From the NCBI GenBank assembly GCA_001643675.2, contig LSRY02000003.1, forward strand, positions 1,540,001 to 1,604,000: a DNA stretch of 64,000 nt. Reading direction: 5' to 3'. The notes beneath the pieces are model-generated. The model saw only the letters and a list, made by a program, of their open reading frames with translations. It was not told the origin of the DNA and made no database searches. Below are positions 1 to 9,400 of the stretch, piece by piece (position 1 is the first letter of the stretch; the number at the start of each line of letters is the position of its first letter). Made by a program: the position numbers and the translations under genes. The DNA comes from Monocercomonoides exilis (Eukaryota > Preaxostyla > Oxymonadida > Polymastigidae).

Positions 1-1
1 T

Positions 2-1174
2 TTCATTCACACCCACAACCCCATCGATGGTGCCATTCTCCCCAACCTCAACAGCCCATCCACCTCTCTCTCTGCCTTCAACACCTCTTTTCTTCACCAA
101 ACACGCTCTTCATCAAATGCTGCAAAGGCGTATATTGGAACTAAAACTGATAGAAAAACACCTGGAAGACTGGATTCCTTTGATGTTAACAGTCATCGCT
201 TTGAATGGTGCGAATGGAATGATTCAACTGGTGGATCTTCTGCAGGAGGTGCACTTTGTGTTTCTTGTACAAATGCAAATCTCACAATCACTTCTTGCTC
301 ATTTAACAATTGCTATTGCACAGGAAATGGTGAAGGAGGCGCATTATACTGCATATATTTGTTAAAAGTCAATTTTTCAAAATCCAACTTTTTGAACTGC
401 CAGGCGAGACACGGAGGGGCTGTTTATGTAGGGTATCCTCAATCCAATTCTGTTTGGACATTCTCAGAAAACAGAGTGGAAAGTTGCTCAATAACAGATT
501 GGTGTGGAACTGGTTGGTACTTTTCCCTCTATTACATGCCCTCAGATGCTCAATTCCTGTTTTCCAAATGCAAGTGCATCTCAAATTCTGGAAAAGATTC
601 TGCTGGTTCTTTAACATTTTATAATCCTCCACAAAATAAACCAAGTCAATTTTCAATCAATGAGTGCCAGTTCATTAATAACAAATTGACTGCTTCTTCG
701 ACATATGGAGGTGCTGCAATGTGTTTTTATCCTCCTTTTTCATGGATGGATGGAGTAAAATTCATCACATTCTGCTTCTTCGATGGCAACACTGCAACTA
801 ATGGAAGGGGAAACGATGTGTTCTTCAGTGGCAATGCCATATCTCAATCTCCTTTCCAGCATTGTGGATCAACAACTTTAACAAAAAGAGTATGGAATAA
901 TGGAGAAGCAGACAATGAAACTTTCAATGGCTGGCTCCCCCTCATCGCCCAGAACAAAATCGTTGCAAATGGTGGAACTGATGCTGATGCCTGTGGCAGA
1001 CCCCAACAAACCCCATGTGCTACCATCGAGTATGCCCTCACTGGCTTCATTTCCCTCCTCCAAGACGCCTCCCTCACCCTCCTCACCTCAACATTTGTTC
1101 CAACTCAAACACTCACCTTCAGCGCGGTTTACACAAAAATCAATGGAAATGGTAACTTTTTTCTGATTTCGTGA
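2..1174 (+). CDS. Pmp-like beta-helix surface protein, 5' end outside window
   Basis: One open frame runs from the window edge to a TGA, giving the last 390 residues of a Pmp-like protein. The visible part starts in the conserved HTHNPIDGAILP block. It continues through beta-helix rungs with the family signatures (FEWCEWNDSTGG, NLTITSCSF, GGALYC, SKSNF, HGGAVYV, FITFCFFDGNTA) and ends with a D.DACGRPQQTPCATIEYAL block and a short tail. Regularly spaced cysteines and N-x-T/S sites fit an extracellular glycoprotein, but no transmembrane segment follows, so it is either secreted or a truncated cassette. Its sisters lie at 3, 8, 13, 18, 42, 45, 48, 51, 54 and 60 kb. An ATG at 359 also opens a frame, but the homology clearly extends upstream of it. 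The molecular function of the family is unknown; a surface or adhesin role is inferred from Pmp-like proteins of other protists. Confidence 0.8.
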   Translation, partial: FIHTHNPIDGAILPNLNSPSTSLSAFNTSFLHQTRSSSNAAKAYIGTKTDRKTPGRLDSFDVNSHRFEWCEWNDSTGGSSAGGALCVSCTNANLTITSCSFNNCYCTGNGEGGALYCIYLLKVNFSKSNFLNCQARHGGAVYVGYPQSNSVWTFSENRVESCSITDWCGTGWYFSLYYMPSDAQFLFSKCKCISNSGKDSAGSLTFYNPPQNKPSQFSINECQFINNKLTASSTYGGAAMCFYPPFSWMDGVKFITFCFFDGNTATNGRGNDVFFSGNAISQSPFQHCGSTTLTKRVWNNGEADNETFNGWLPLIAQNKIVANGGTDADACGRPQQTPCATIEYALTGFISLLQDASLTLLTSTFVPTQTLTFSAVYTKINGNGNFFLIS

Positions 1175-2470
1175 GAATTTCTTCCATTTAGTAATTTTGA
1201 GCATTTTCCATTTCACAGAAAAATCCTTAAGCTTTCATCTTCTTTTCATCAGAAGTTTATTTTTTTTCAATCAATCTTTAATCTCCGCTCATATAAAAAC
1301 ATTTCTTCGTCATTTCTTCATCTATTTTCTTTTCTTCATCAAATGAAAATAAAGCTCATTGTTAAAAGCAATTTTCCATTTTCGTTTCTTCGATCATATC
1401 AGAAAGTTCTTCAAAAACATTTATTTCCTCGACTTTCTTATTCCAACTTGTTCTTATCCAATTAGAGCAAGAATCTCATACAATTTTTCTCCAAATATGC
1501 CTTTTCCTCTCAATTCCTTTTCTTCCTCATTTCATTTTCAATAATCTGTTGTGGTTTTGAAGTTGTGAAATCTGCCGAAGGCTATTTTGAAACCCATCCA
1601 TTTCATAAAAGAATTGTTTCAAAGCTCTTTCTGTTTTCAGCTCATGCTTCAGCTTCCAAATGAAAAAGGCGAAATCGTCCTCCTTTTCTGATTGTGTTCC
1701 TCCTTTTCTGCTTTTCTCCATTCAAAATCACCTCTATTGCTATTTAATTTCAGCTGATGTTTCATCCCAGAACAAATGTTTGCCTTGGCTTTCTGAATAG
1801 TAAATTGATGGCAATGTTTGACTTCGAATTCCACGGGAGATGCATCTGAAGAAAATTGTAACATTTTTGTTGCTCATTGAAGAAGGCGTTGAAGAAGAAC
1901 TTAACAAGAATGAAAAAACTGATATTGGCCCAAATCGACTTTTTGTCACAAATAACTTGAATGGAAATACAAATCATCCAGCTATTGATATGTTGAGAGG
2001 AGGAAATGCAAATGAAACAATTTTTGGCTCATGTGGTATTTCTGCTGACAGAAAATGCATAATATTTCCGAATGAGGATGCTCTGCCCCAATGTCAAGCG
2101 AGAGGGAGCGGCAAAATAGTCAAAGATCGACGAATAAGACGAAGAAGATAGTAAAAAAGGAAAATAAAAATGGAAATAATGAAATCCATGAAGAACCATA
2201 TGATTTTTCCGATGAAGAATATGAGAAGGTTCCATATGACGTTGCAGACTGAATATTATATCTTACTTAACAAGTTGACTTCACAAGGAGATAATAATCC
2301 AAATTGCAATATTTATGACAGATACTTTCAAGCCAATCAATAGAATTACATTCCCTCAAAGTCAATTGACTCCCTTTTTGCAAGATCCCTGCCTTTCCCT
2401 TCGCTAACAGAAAATGATGCTGTTCTGTCAGCGCTAAAAGTTCAAATTAATCAAATGCCTAATGATGATA
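1175..2470. repeat. Intergenic repeat unit (3' module plus second module)
   Basis: There is no convincing gene here. The stretch is built from modules that recur downstream of other Pmp copies. The 3' module (about 1200-1870) matches 59300-59870 read on the opposite strand, for example the ALKQF.YEMD.F.NSL.QI reading at 1560-1640 (minus) and 59585-59680 (plus). The second module (about 2030-2420) has diverged relatives near 6070 and 55900. A 103-codon frame at 1840-2151 is open but is not kept in the related copies, so it is not called. Confidence 0.5.
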
Positions 2471-2473
2471 TCA

Positions 2474-2546
2474 GCAAAGAAGGCGAAGAATACGAAGAAG
2501 AATACGAAGGCGAAGAAGATGCAAAAGTCGTAGAAGAAGCCGTGTG
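2474..2546 (+). repeat. GAA-rich polypurine tract upstream of Pmp copy
   Basis: Imperfect GAA/GGC/GAT triplets, about 70 bases long, lie roughly 110 bases before the leader of the next Pmp copy. Similar polypurine tracts precede the Pmp leaders near 42.9, 50.2 and 53.2 kb. Confidence 0.6.
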
Positions 2547-2654
2547 ATATCATAACTCAAAATAAGAAGAAGACAATGAAGACGATGAATTAGTAGAATG
2601 AGTTGATCGAAGATTGAGAATTGTGAAGATAAATGAAAACAAATAACAAAGGAG

Positions 2655-3677
2655 ATGTTCGAAGAAATCGTTAATTTCCTGTTTTTCAACACTGAGTTCT
2701 TCTGACAAATAAAATCCTCCAACTCATCCCTCTCAATCCACTCAACCCTCTTCCTCCACGCCCACAACTCCATCGATGGCGCCATCCTCCCCGACCTCAA
2801 CAGCCCATCCACTTCTCTCTCTACCTTCAATGTTTCTTTTCTCAGCCAAACACGCTCTTTATCAAACGCTGCTGTGAAATATAACGGATCCGAAAATCAA
2901 AAAGCGAAACCTGGAAGATTGTCCTTTACTGATTTGAATAGCTATCTCTTTGAATGGTGTGAATGGAACGATTCAACTGGTGGATCAAGTTATGGTGGTG
3001 CACTTTATGTTAGTTGTACAAATGCAAATCTCACAATCACTTCCTGCTCTTTTGAAAATTGCTCAACAAGTGATCATGCCGGAGCGTTATATTGTGAATT
3101 GTTGTTAAATGTGAACATCGCAAAATCCAATTTCACAAGTTGTACAGCTGCCCATGGAGGGGCAAATTGCATAGCTTGGCCACAGTCATCCTCTGTTTGG
3201 TCATTCTCAGAAAACAGAGTGGAAAGTTGTTCAATCACAAATTGGTGCGGAACTGGTTGGAATTTTGGACTAAATAATAATCAGTTAAATTTTCAATTCC
3301 TGTTTTCCAAATGCAAGTGCATTTCAAACTCAGATGGTGATGCTGCGGGATCATTAACATTTTATTGGCCTCCACAAAATAAACCAAATCAATTTTTAGT
3401 TAATGATTGCCATTTCATAAACAACAAATTGACAAGTTCATCAACTTCCTATGGTGGCGCTGCGCTGTGTTGCACAGCAACTTATTCCTGGATGAGCGGG
3501 TTTAAATTCATCACATTCTGCTTCTTCGATGGAAACACCGCCAAAAATGGCAGAGGAAACGATGTTTTCTTCAGTGGCAATGCCATATCTCAATCTCCAT
3601 TTGAGAATTGTGGTTCAACAACCCCAACAAAAAGAGTGTATAATAATGGACAATCTGAAAACGCTGAAAAAAAATGA
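2655..3677 (+). pseudogene. Pmp-like gene with an early in-frame TGA
   Basis: ATG at 2655 begins a hydrophobic leader (MFEEIVNFLFFNTEFF). TGA at 2703-2705 then interrupts the frame at codon 17. After it, 323 codons stay open in the same frame and encode the usual family blocks (SLSIHSTLFLH, FEWCEWNDSTGG, NLTITSCSFENC, HGGANC, WCGTGW, FCFFDGNTA). The frame ends early at ...NNGQSENAEKK, so the D..CG..PC block is missing. That 3' end is shared with the copy at 18 kb and coincides with the outer edge of the large palindrome. The upstream spacing and GAA tract match intact copies. It is best read as a gene killed by one nonsense change. An unseen spliced leader, or translation from a later start, cannot be excluded. 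Confidence 0.6.
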
Positions 3678-4197
3678 CCGATTCTAGCTTTTCTTTCCAA
3701 ATTCTCCAATGAAATGCTTTTCCTGCTTCCATCTCTTATTTTTTCTTTCTCTATCATCTCCTCTCCTCTCATTCCTTCTTTGACTCATTTATTCAAAACT
3801 TTTGATTTCTTCTGCATTTCGTCATTTACCCCTATTTGTTATTTCTTCATTCAAATTTATCCTCTGTTTATCCAAATACATTTCTTTGTGTAAATTCCTG
3901 TTTCTTCTCTTCTCAAATCAAATTTCCTTCTCAAACTACATTTCCAAATATCTTCTTCTTTTCATTCAAAAAAAAAAATCTCTTCAATTCTCTCAATCAT
4001 ATTTCCATTCATCATGCTCTCTAAACTCTCCTAACTATCTTCATTCTCATCATTCTATTTATTTTCTTTTCTATTTTCTTTTCTATTTTCTTCTCGTTTC
4101 TGTTCCTGTTTCATTTCTTCAAAAATATCTTTCTTCATTTCTCTAACAATCTCTTGTGAAGACGCAAAATATGAAGAAATTCAATCAAATGGCGTGA

Positions 4198-4372
4198 ATG
4201 AAGAAAAAGAAGAAGAAGAAGAAGAAGAAGAAGGAGAAGGAGAAGGAGAAGAAGGAGAAGAAAAAGAAGAAGAAGAAGAAGAAGAAGAAGAAGAAGAAGA
4301 AGAAGAAGAAGAAGAAGAAGAAGAAGAAGAAGAAGAAGAAGAAGAAGAAGAAGAAGAAGAAGAAGAAGAAAT
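4198..4372 (+). repeat. GAA microsatellite
   Basis: About 58 GAA/GGA triplets. It produces long poly-Glu, poly-Ser, poly-Leu and poly-Phe frames on both strands, none of which looks like a gene. It is followed by a leader-like stretch (4390-4640) resembling those before Pmp genes, but no Pmp body follows, so this looks like an orphan upstream module. Confidence 0.9.
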
Positions 4373-7294
4373 TGTGCGATATGAAATGACATCTATACAT
4401 TGGAAGAAGAAGATGATGATGCAGGAATTGCACAAGATGATCGGCTGCTGAAAAATGTGAAGGCGAATGCTAATAAATAAAAACAAAAATTTTCGCAGAA
4501 TTAATCTTTTCCTTCTTTCTTCTTCCGTTTTTGTATCTTTTCCTGCATATAAGATCCTCCAAATCCATCAAACATTCAGCTCTATCATCCCCCTCGCCAA
4601 CAAAAAATTGGAAAGCTATGTAAATCCCTTTTTCATTCCGTCTCTTCTTCTTTAACATCCCCTCTTTCTCAAAAAAATCTTCTTTCCTCAAAAATAATTC
4701 TTCGCCAAAGGTTAATGCCAGGCATCTTCGAAATATCTTGAATTTCATCAATCTTCATTTCATTTTTCTTCCTTGCTTTTCTTTTTATTCTTCAAAGCCA
4801 TATAATCCCTCGTTCTTTCAACATCCTGAACAAAAAAATAAATAATCACTTCAAAAAAATAATAATAACAGCAAACCTTCAGAACCTATTTTTAAAGGCA
4901 ATTTTCTGTTTTTTATCCCATTGGCAACTATTTTCTTCAATTCAATTTCATTATTCCTTCCTTTTTCAAGTGTTTCATCATCTGATTCGCAAATCATCCT
5001 TTCCATCAGTTGTTTCTCCATCAAATGCATCGATTTCTTGCTCTTCTGAAAAATGTGAGATTTATGTATTTAACTCAAATTCCATCTTTCTCATTGAAAA
5101 ATATCCTTGTTTTTCGTCTGAAAATATCATCTCCAATTCCCTTCCCAATCCCTTCACCCTGGGCACTTTCCATATGAATTCGCTCTCCCAACTCGGTGGT
5201 CACCCTGCACAACGAGATATCCCGCTTTAGTTCATTTTCATTCTTTTCCGCCTCCTGCCCTGAAAACAACACAAAAACAATCAACAGATAAATATTCATA
5301 TATAGAAAAATTAATAAATACCAAACTGCGCATCGATTGCATTTTGTTAAACACACTCATTTCCACAGCCATCATCATTCAAAAAATAAATCAATCTCTT
5401 TATTTCAGTCTCAGAATGGTTGAATACAGCATGGAATGCATCTCCTCAAAATACATTGTATGTCTCACTGGAGGGTCTTTTCAGTTCGAGCACATCGTGG
5501 TGGATGTCCAAAGGGGTTTTTTCTGTTTTTGGCATGATCATCTCCTTTAATAATATTCTCAACGATACAAAACAGTATTTGAGGTTTATCTCATCAACAC
5601 CAGGCACATGAGGGATATGGGGCAGAGAAGAGATGGAAGAATATTTTTTGTGGCAGGGGGTGGGAGTTGAGTGGTTTTTGGAATGTTAATATTTCAAGAG
5701 GGGTTTTTGAATGAAAGAAATTCTGAGACAAAGGGGTGGGGAAGAGTGGGTGGGGATTTTGAGAAGATAATATAGTAAATATGTAGAGAAGTGGCTGAGG
5801 ATGGTGAGGAAGATATTTGAGACAAATTGGAGAAATGGAATTTGGAAGAGAAGGAAAAGAGGGTAAAAGCTTGAAAGAAGAGGAAAATTGAGAAATGTTG
5901 AAAGGCTTGAAAGAGGAGCGCTTTTATGAGAGAAGAAAGGAGGTGAGAAGATATTTTGGAAGAGACTGTGAAAGGTGAAGAAAATGAATGGATTGATATT
6001 TTCTGAGAATATTGAGGGCTGAACGGAAGAGGAAAATAACAAAGAAAAAAAAGAAAGAACTGAGAGATATTTTCATTTTCTATTTCCGAGGGGAAAGGAA
6101 GGGAAATTGCCCAAAGGAATCAATGATTTTTGGAAAACCAACATTGTTGATTTACAAAAATCTATTGCAATAGATTTTGCGATGAGGGTTTTCATATTCC
6201 TCTTGAAGGCAACTTATCAAATACAATGTTTTATCTCATCGGCAACATCATATAAATCACTCTAACATATTTCCACGGAAAAATCATTGAAGTTTTTGAG
6301 ATTTCTCCATCTCCACATGCATATTCTGCTTCTTCTTCTTCTCACTTCGTATCGGATGCTCGTATGTCGAGTGCATTTATACAGCTCAATTCGGCAGAGT
6401 CGCTGAATTGAATAAAAAATTATTTCATTTACTTCCCTTCATCTCTTCAATCAATCACTGAACTAGTCTTCATTTTTCATTCACAATTTTGATGATGAAA
6501 AAAGGTAATTTGAACGAATTGATTTCATTTCATTAAAATCGTCTTCTTTTTCACCAGCCTTCTTCGACGAACAACAAAAAATTGTCATTTCCATTTCATT
6601 CAAATTCTCATCGAATTCAGGGCCAAGCGTCATCTTTTATTTTCTTTTCGGAAGCACAAAAGGATTATTTATTCTATCGCAGAATATCAGCTGAAATTGT
6701 ATGTCAACGGAAGTGATTTAATATCAAACCAAGAAAAGCCGATCATCGGGTGCACAATCCATGAAGGTTGCCTCTGCATAATTCATTTTGAGATTGAAAG
6801 AATTCACAGAAAACAAAAGGAGCAGGGCAGAAGACGTTATTTGGAACGAACGATTATGTGGATGATCTTCGAGAGGTTGCATTATTACATGCGCCTTCAA
6901 TATATCGCAGAAGATGAAACAAAGAGAGAAAGCGGTTGTTTCAGGAAGATCAATAATCGAAGGATAATTCTATGAAATAAGTGCGTCTGCAGCGCTCAAA
7001 AAGGGAGAAATGGGAGTGATAAAAGAAACAGATATTTTTGAAGAGATTGTTGCTATGCTTGAAGAAATGTATTTTGAAGATACGACAGCAATGAATCTTT
7101 TTTCATGAGCTTAATTTGTAGTTGATGGAGAAGAAAAATTAGATGAGGTAATGACGAAGAAATATTTTTGTCTTGTTGATGTTATGGATTTCTGAAAAAA
7201 ATAATGATGATATATACTCCAATTGAAAAAGCTATGATAGCTTATGAATTTTTCTATGATATGGAAAATGGTGAAAATAAGAAAATGGAAGGAA
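4373..7294. other. Non-coding repeat modules of left arm
   Basis: No supported gene. Contents in order: an orphan Pmp leader-like segment, a block (about 4900-6120) repeated at 15540-16750 and with more divergence at 55870-57100, and the Pmp 3' module (about 6480-7200). The last contains a 92-codon plus-strand frame at 6697-6975, repeated in the other arm. Related copies at 43.5, 49.6, 55.1 and 59.5 kb have stops or frameshifts in it, so nucleotide rather than protein conservation is seen. Confidence 0.5.
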
Positions 7295-9382
7295 TCATAA
7301 AGAAATCAGAAAAAAGTCATTATTTCCTGTTGTTTTTGTGTAAACCGCGCTGAAGGTGAGTGTTTGAGTTGGAACAAATATTGAGGAAAGGAGGGTGAGA
7401 GAGGCGTCTTGGAGGAGGGAAATGAAGCCAGTGAGGGCATACTCGATGGTAGCACATGGGGTTTGTTGGGGTCTGCCACAGGCATCAGCATCAGTTCCGC
7501 TGTTAGAAACGATTTTGTTCTGAGCAATGAGAGGGAGCCAGCCATTATACACTGCATTGTCAGCCGTTCCTTGATTCCACACTCTTTGTGTTGGAGTTGT
7601 TGAGCCACAATTCTCAAACGGAGATTGAGTGATTGCATTGCCACTGAAGAACACATCGTTTCCTCTGCCATTTGTGGCAGTGTTTCCATCGAAGAAACAG
7701 AATGTGATGAATTTGAACCCGCTCATCCAGGAATAAGTTGAAAGAAAATAAATGGCAGCACCTCCATATGTCGAAGAAGCAGTTAATTTATTGTTTATGA
7801 ATTGGCAATCATTAACAAAAAATTGATTTGGCTTATTTACAGGAGGATTTGAAAATGTTAGAGAACCAGCAGAATTACCACCAGAATTTGCAATGCACTT
7901 GCATTTGGAAAATAGAAATTGAAAATTTGTATAATCATTTCCTAGAGCAAAATACCAACCAGTTCCGCACCAGTTTGTTATTGAACAACTTTCCACTCTG
8001 TTTTCTGAGAATGTCCAAACAGAATTTGATCGTGGACTTGTAGCATGGACTGCTCCTCCATGGGCAGCTGTACAGCTTGTGAAATTGGATTTTGTGATAT
8101 CAATTTTTAACAAACTATTGCAATATAACGCTCCGGCATGATCGCTTGCCGAACATTTGTTGAACGAACAAGAAGTGATTGTGAGGTTTGCATTTGCACA
8201 ATAAACATAAAGCGCTCCTCCATGGACAGCTCCACCAGTTGTATCTTTCCATTCGCACCATTCAAATTTGTGGCTGTTCAGATCAAAAGAATCCAGTCTT
8301 CCAGGTTTCGCTCTTTGAGATTCAGTTCCAACATGTACAACAGCAGCATTTGGTGAAGATCGTGTTTGGTGAAGAAAAGAGGCATTGAATGCAGAGAGAG
8401 AAGTGGATGGGCTGTTGAGGTTGGGGAGGACAGCACCATCGATGGGGTTGTGGGTGTGGATAAAGATGGTTGAGTGGATGGAAAGAGATGAGCGAAGGGA
8501 GAAGGAGGGGATTGAATTGGTGTTGGTATTGGTGTTTGTGGAAGAGAGGGAAGAGGAAGAGGTGGTTGAGGTGAATGGATTGAGTGAGTGTGAGGGAAGG
8601 GATGGAAGTGATAGAGGGGATTGGGGAGATGAGATGTTGGAGAAGAGGGTGTTTGAGAGATGGAGATTGAGGTGGATTTGGAGGTGAGGATGGGATTGGT
8701 GATGGATATGGAGAGGGGAAGGGAAAGAGGAAATAGAAGGGGAAAGGGAAGGGGAAGAGGAAGAAAAAGAAGAGGATGAGGATGAGGATGAGGAAGATGA
8801 AGGAGAAGGGGAAAGGGAAGGGGAAGGAGAAGGGGATGGGGAAGAGAGGGAAGAAGGAGAAAAAAGGAAGGGCTGGACGAGGGAGACGAATGAGGAGAAA
8901 GAGGAGTGAGAGATGGAGAAGGAGGCAGGGATTGGGGAGTGGGCATGTGGGAGGAGATTGTTTGGGGTGGAGAAGAGGGGGAAGGAGAAGATGGCTGGTT
9001 GGTGGGTGGTGAGGGAGAAGTTTGTGAGGGCGATGGAGGCATGGGCAGAGAGGAAGAGGGGGCAGTGGTGGTGGTGGTGGCTGTTGGTGAGGGAAGGTGG
9101 GTGGATGGTGCAAGTGGAGGAGCAGATGGAGGCAGTTGAGTGGTGTTGGGCAGTGAGGAGTGGGCAACCAGCGAGGGGGATGATGTTGAGATGGGTCACA
9201 CACAAGGAGGTGTTGATGAGGGCGAAGCTTGTCTGAGCACCACAGATGTGATTTCCCGATGCATGCTCCACCTTGTCTGGGCGAGCGCCTCTGATGATGC
9301 TGTTTGCGATGTTCTCTCCACGAACCAGATTTATGGTGAGGAATGCAGCGAGTATTTGAGCTGATACTGTGATCCTAATCAT
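7295..9382 (-). CDS. Pmp-like secreted beta-helix protein, 695 aa (left-arm copy)
   Basis: The start is the ATG at 9382, giving MIRITVSAQILAAFLTINL, a clear signal peptide with cleavage likely near residue 22. The frame is open six codons further upstream but only to a TTG. Order of parts: signal peptide; a Cys/His-rich N-terminal region (about 30-145); a long Ser/Pro-rich linker (about 148-300); the conserved HTHNPIDG block; beta-helix rungs with GGALYV, NLTITSCSF, SNFTSC and HGGAVH motifs; then D.DACGRPQQTPCATIEYAL near residue 632 and a short tail. No C-terminal membrane segment is seen. The protein is identical to that of the right-arm gene. A role at the cell surface or in secretion is inferred from the signal peptide and family; no enzymatic activity is indicated. 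Confidence 0.85.
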   Translation of the reverse strand: MIRITVSAQILAAFLTINLVRGENIANSIIRGARPDKVEHASGNHICGAQTSFALINTSLCVTHLNIIPLAGCPLLTAQHHSTASICSSTCTIHPPSLTNSHHHHHCPLFLSAHASIALTNFSLTTHQPAIFSFPLFSTPNNLLPHAHSPIPASFSISHSSFSSFVSLVQPFLFSPSSLSSPSPSPSPSLSPSPSSSSSSSSSSSFSSSSPSLSPSISSFPSPLHIHHQSHPHLQIHLNLHLSNTLFSNISSPQSPLSLPSLPSHSLNPFTSTTSSSSLSSTNTNTNTNSIPSFSLRSSLSIHSTIFIHTHNPIDGAVLPNLNSPSTSLSAFNASFLHQTRSSPNAAVVHVGTESQRAKPGRLDSFDLNSHKFEWCEWKDTTGGAVHGGALYVYCANANLTITSCSFNKCSASDHAGALYCNSLLKIDITKSNFTSCTAAHGGAVHATSPRSNSVWTFSENRVESCSITNWCGTGWYFALGNDYTNFQFLFSKCKCIANSGGNSAGSLTFSNPPVNKPNQFFVNDCQFINNKLTASSTYGGAAIYFLSTYSWMSGFKFITFCFFDGNTATNGRGNDVFFSGNAITQSPFENCGSTTPTQRVWNQGTADNAVYNGWLPLIAQNKIVSNSGTDADACGRPQQTPCATIEYALTGFISLLQDASLTLLSSIFVPTQTLTFSAVYTKTTGNNDFFLISL

Positions 9383-9400
9383 TTTCAAACTGTGATGCAA

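Noticed and set aside
1840-2151. 103-aa frame downstream of the first Pmp gene
   Set aside because: Lies within a repeated intergenic module, ends in a simple RRIRRRR run and is not conserved as a frame in related copies.
4135-4486. Poly-Glu, poly-Lys, poly-Ser, poly-Leu and poly-Phe frames over the GAA tract (also 17.2-17.5, 42.9-43.2 and 50.0-50.3 kb)
   Set aside because: All are by-products of a trinucleotide repeat that is open in every frame on both strands; flanks carry no protein-like sequence.
6697-6975. 92-codon frame considered as a small gene; its start (LKLYVNGSDLI...IHEGC) briefly suggested a ubiquitin-like fold
   Set aside because: Homologous modules elsewhere have stops and frameshifts in it and no conserved ubiquitin core precedes it; kept only as a finding.
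8278-9203. Long Pro/Leu/His-rich alternate frames over the Ser/Pro linker of the 695-aa gene (mirror at 12447-13372; similar at 60972-61898)
   Set aside because: Out-of-frame shadows of a low-complexity C/T-rich region; the Pmp frame has signal peptide, cysteines and family homology.
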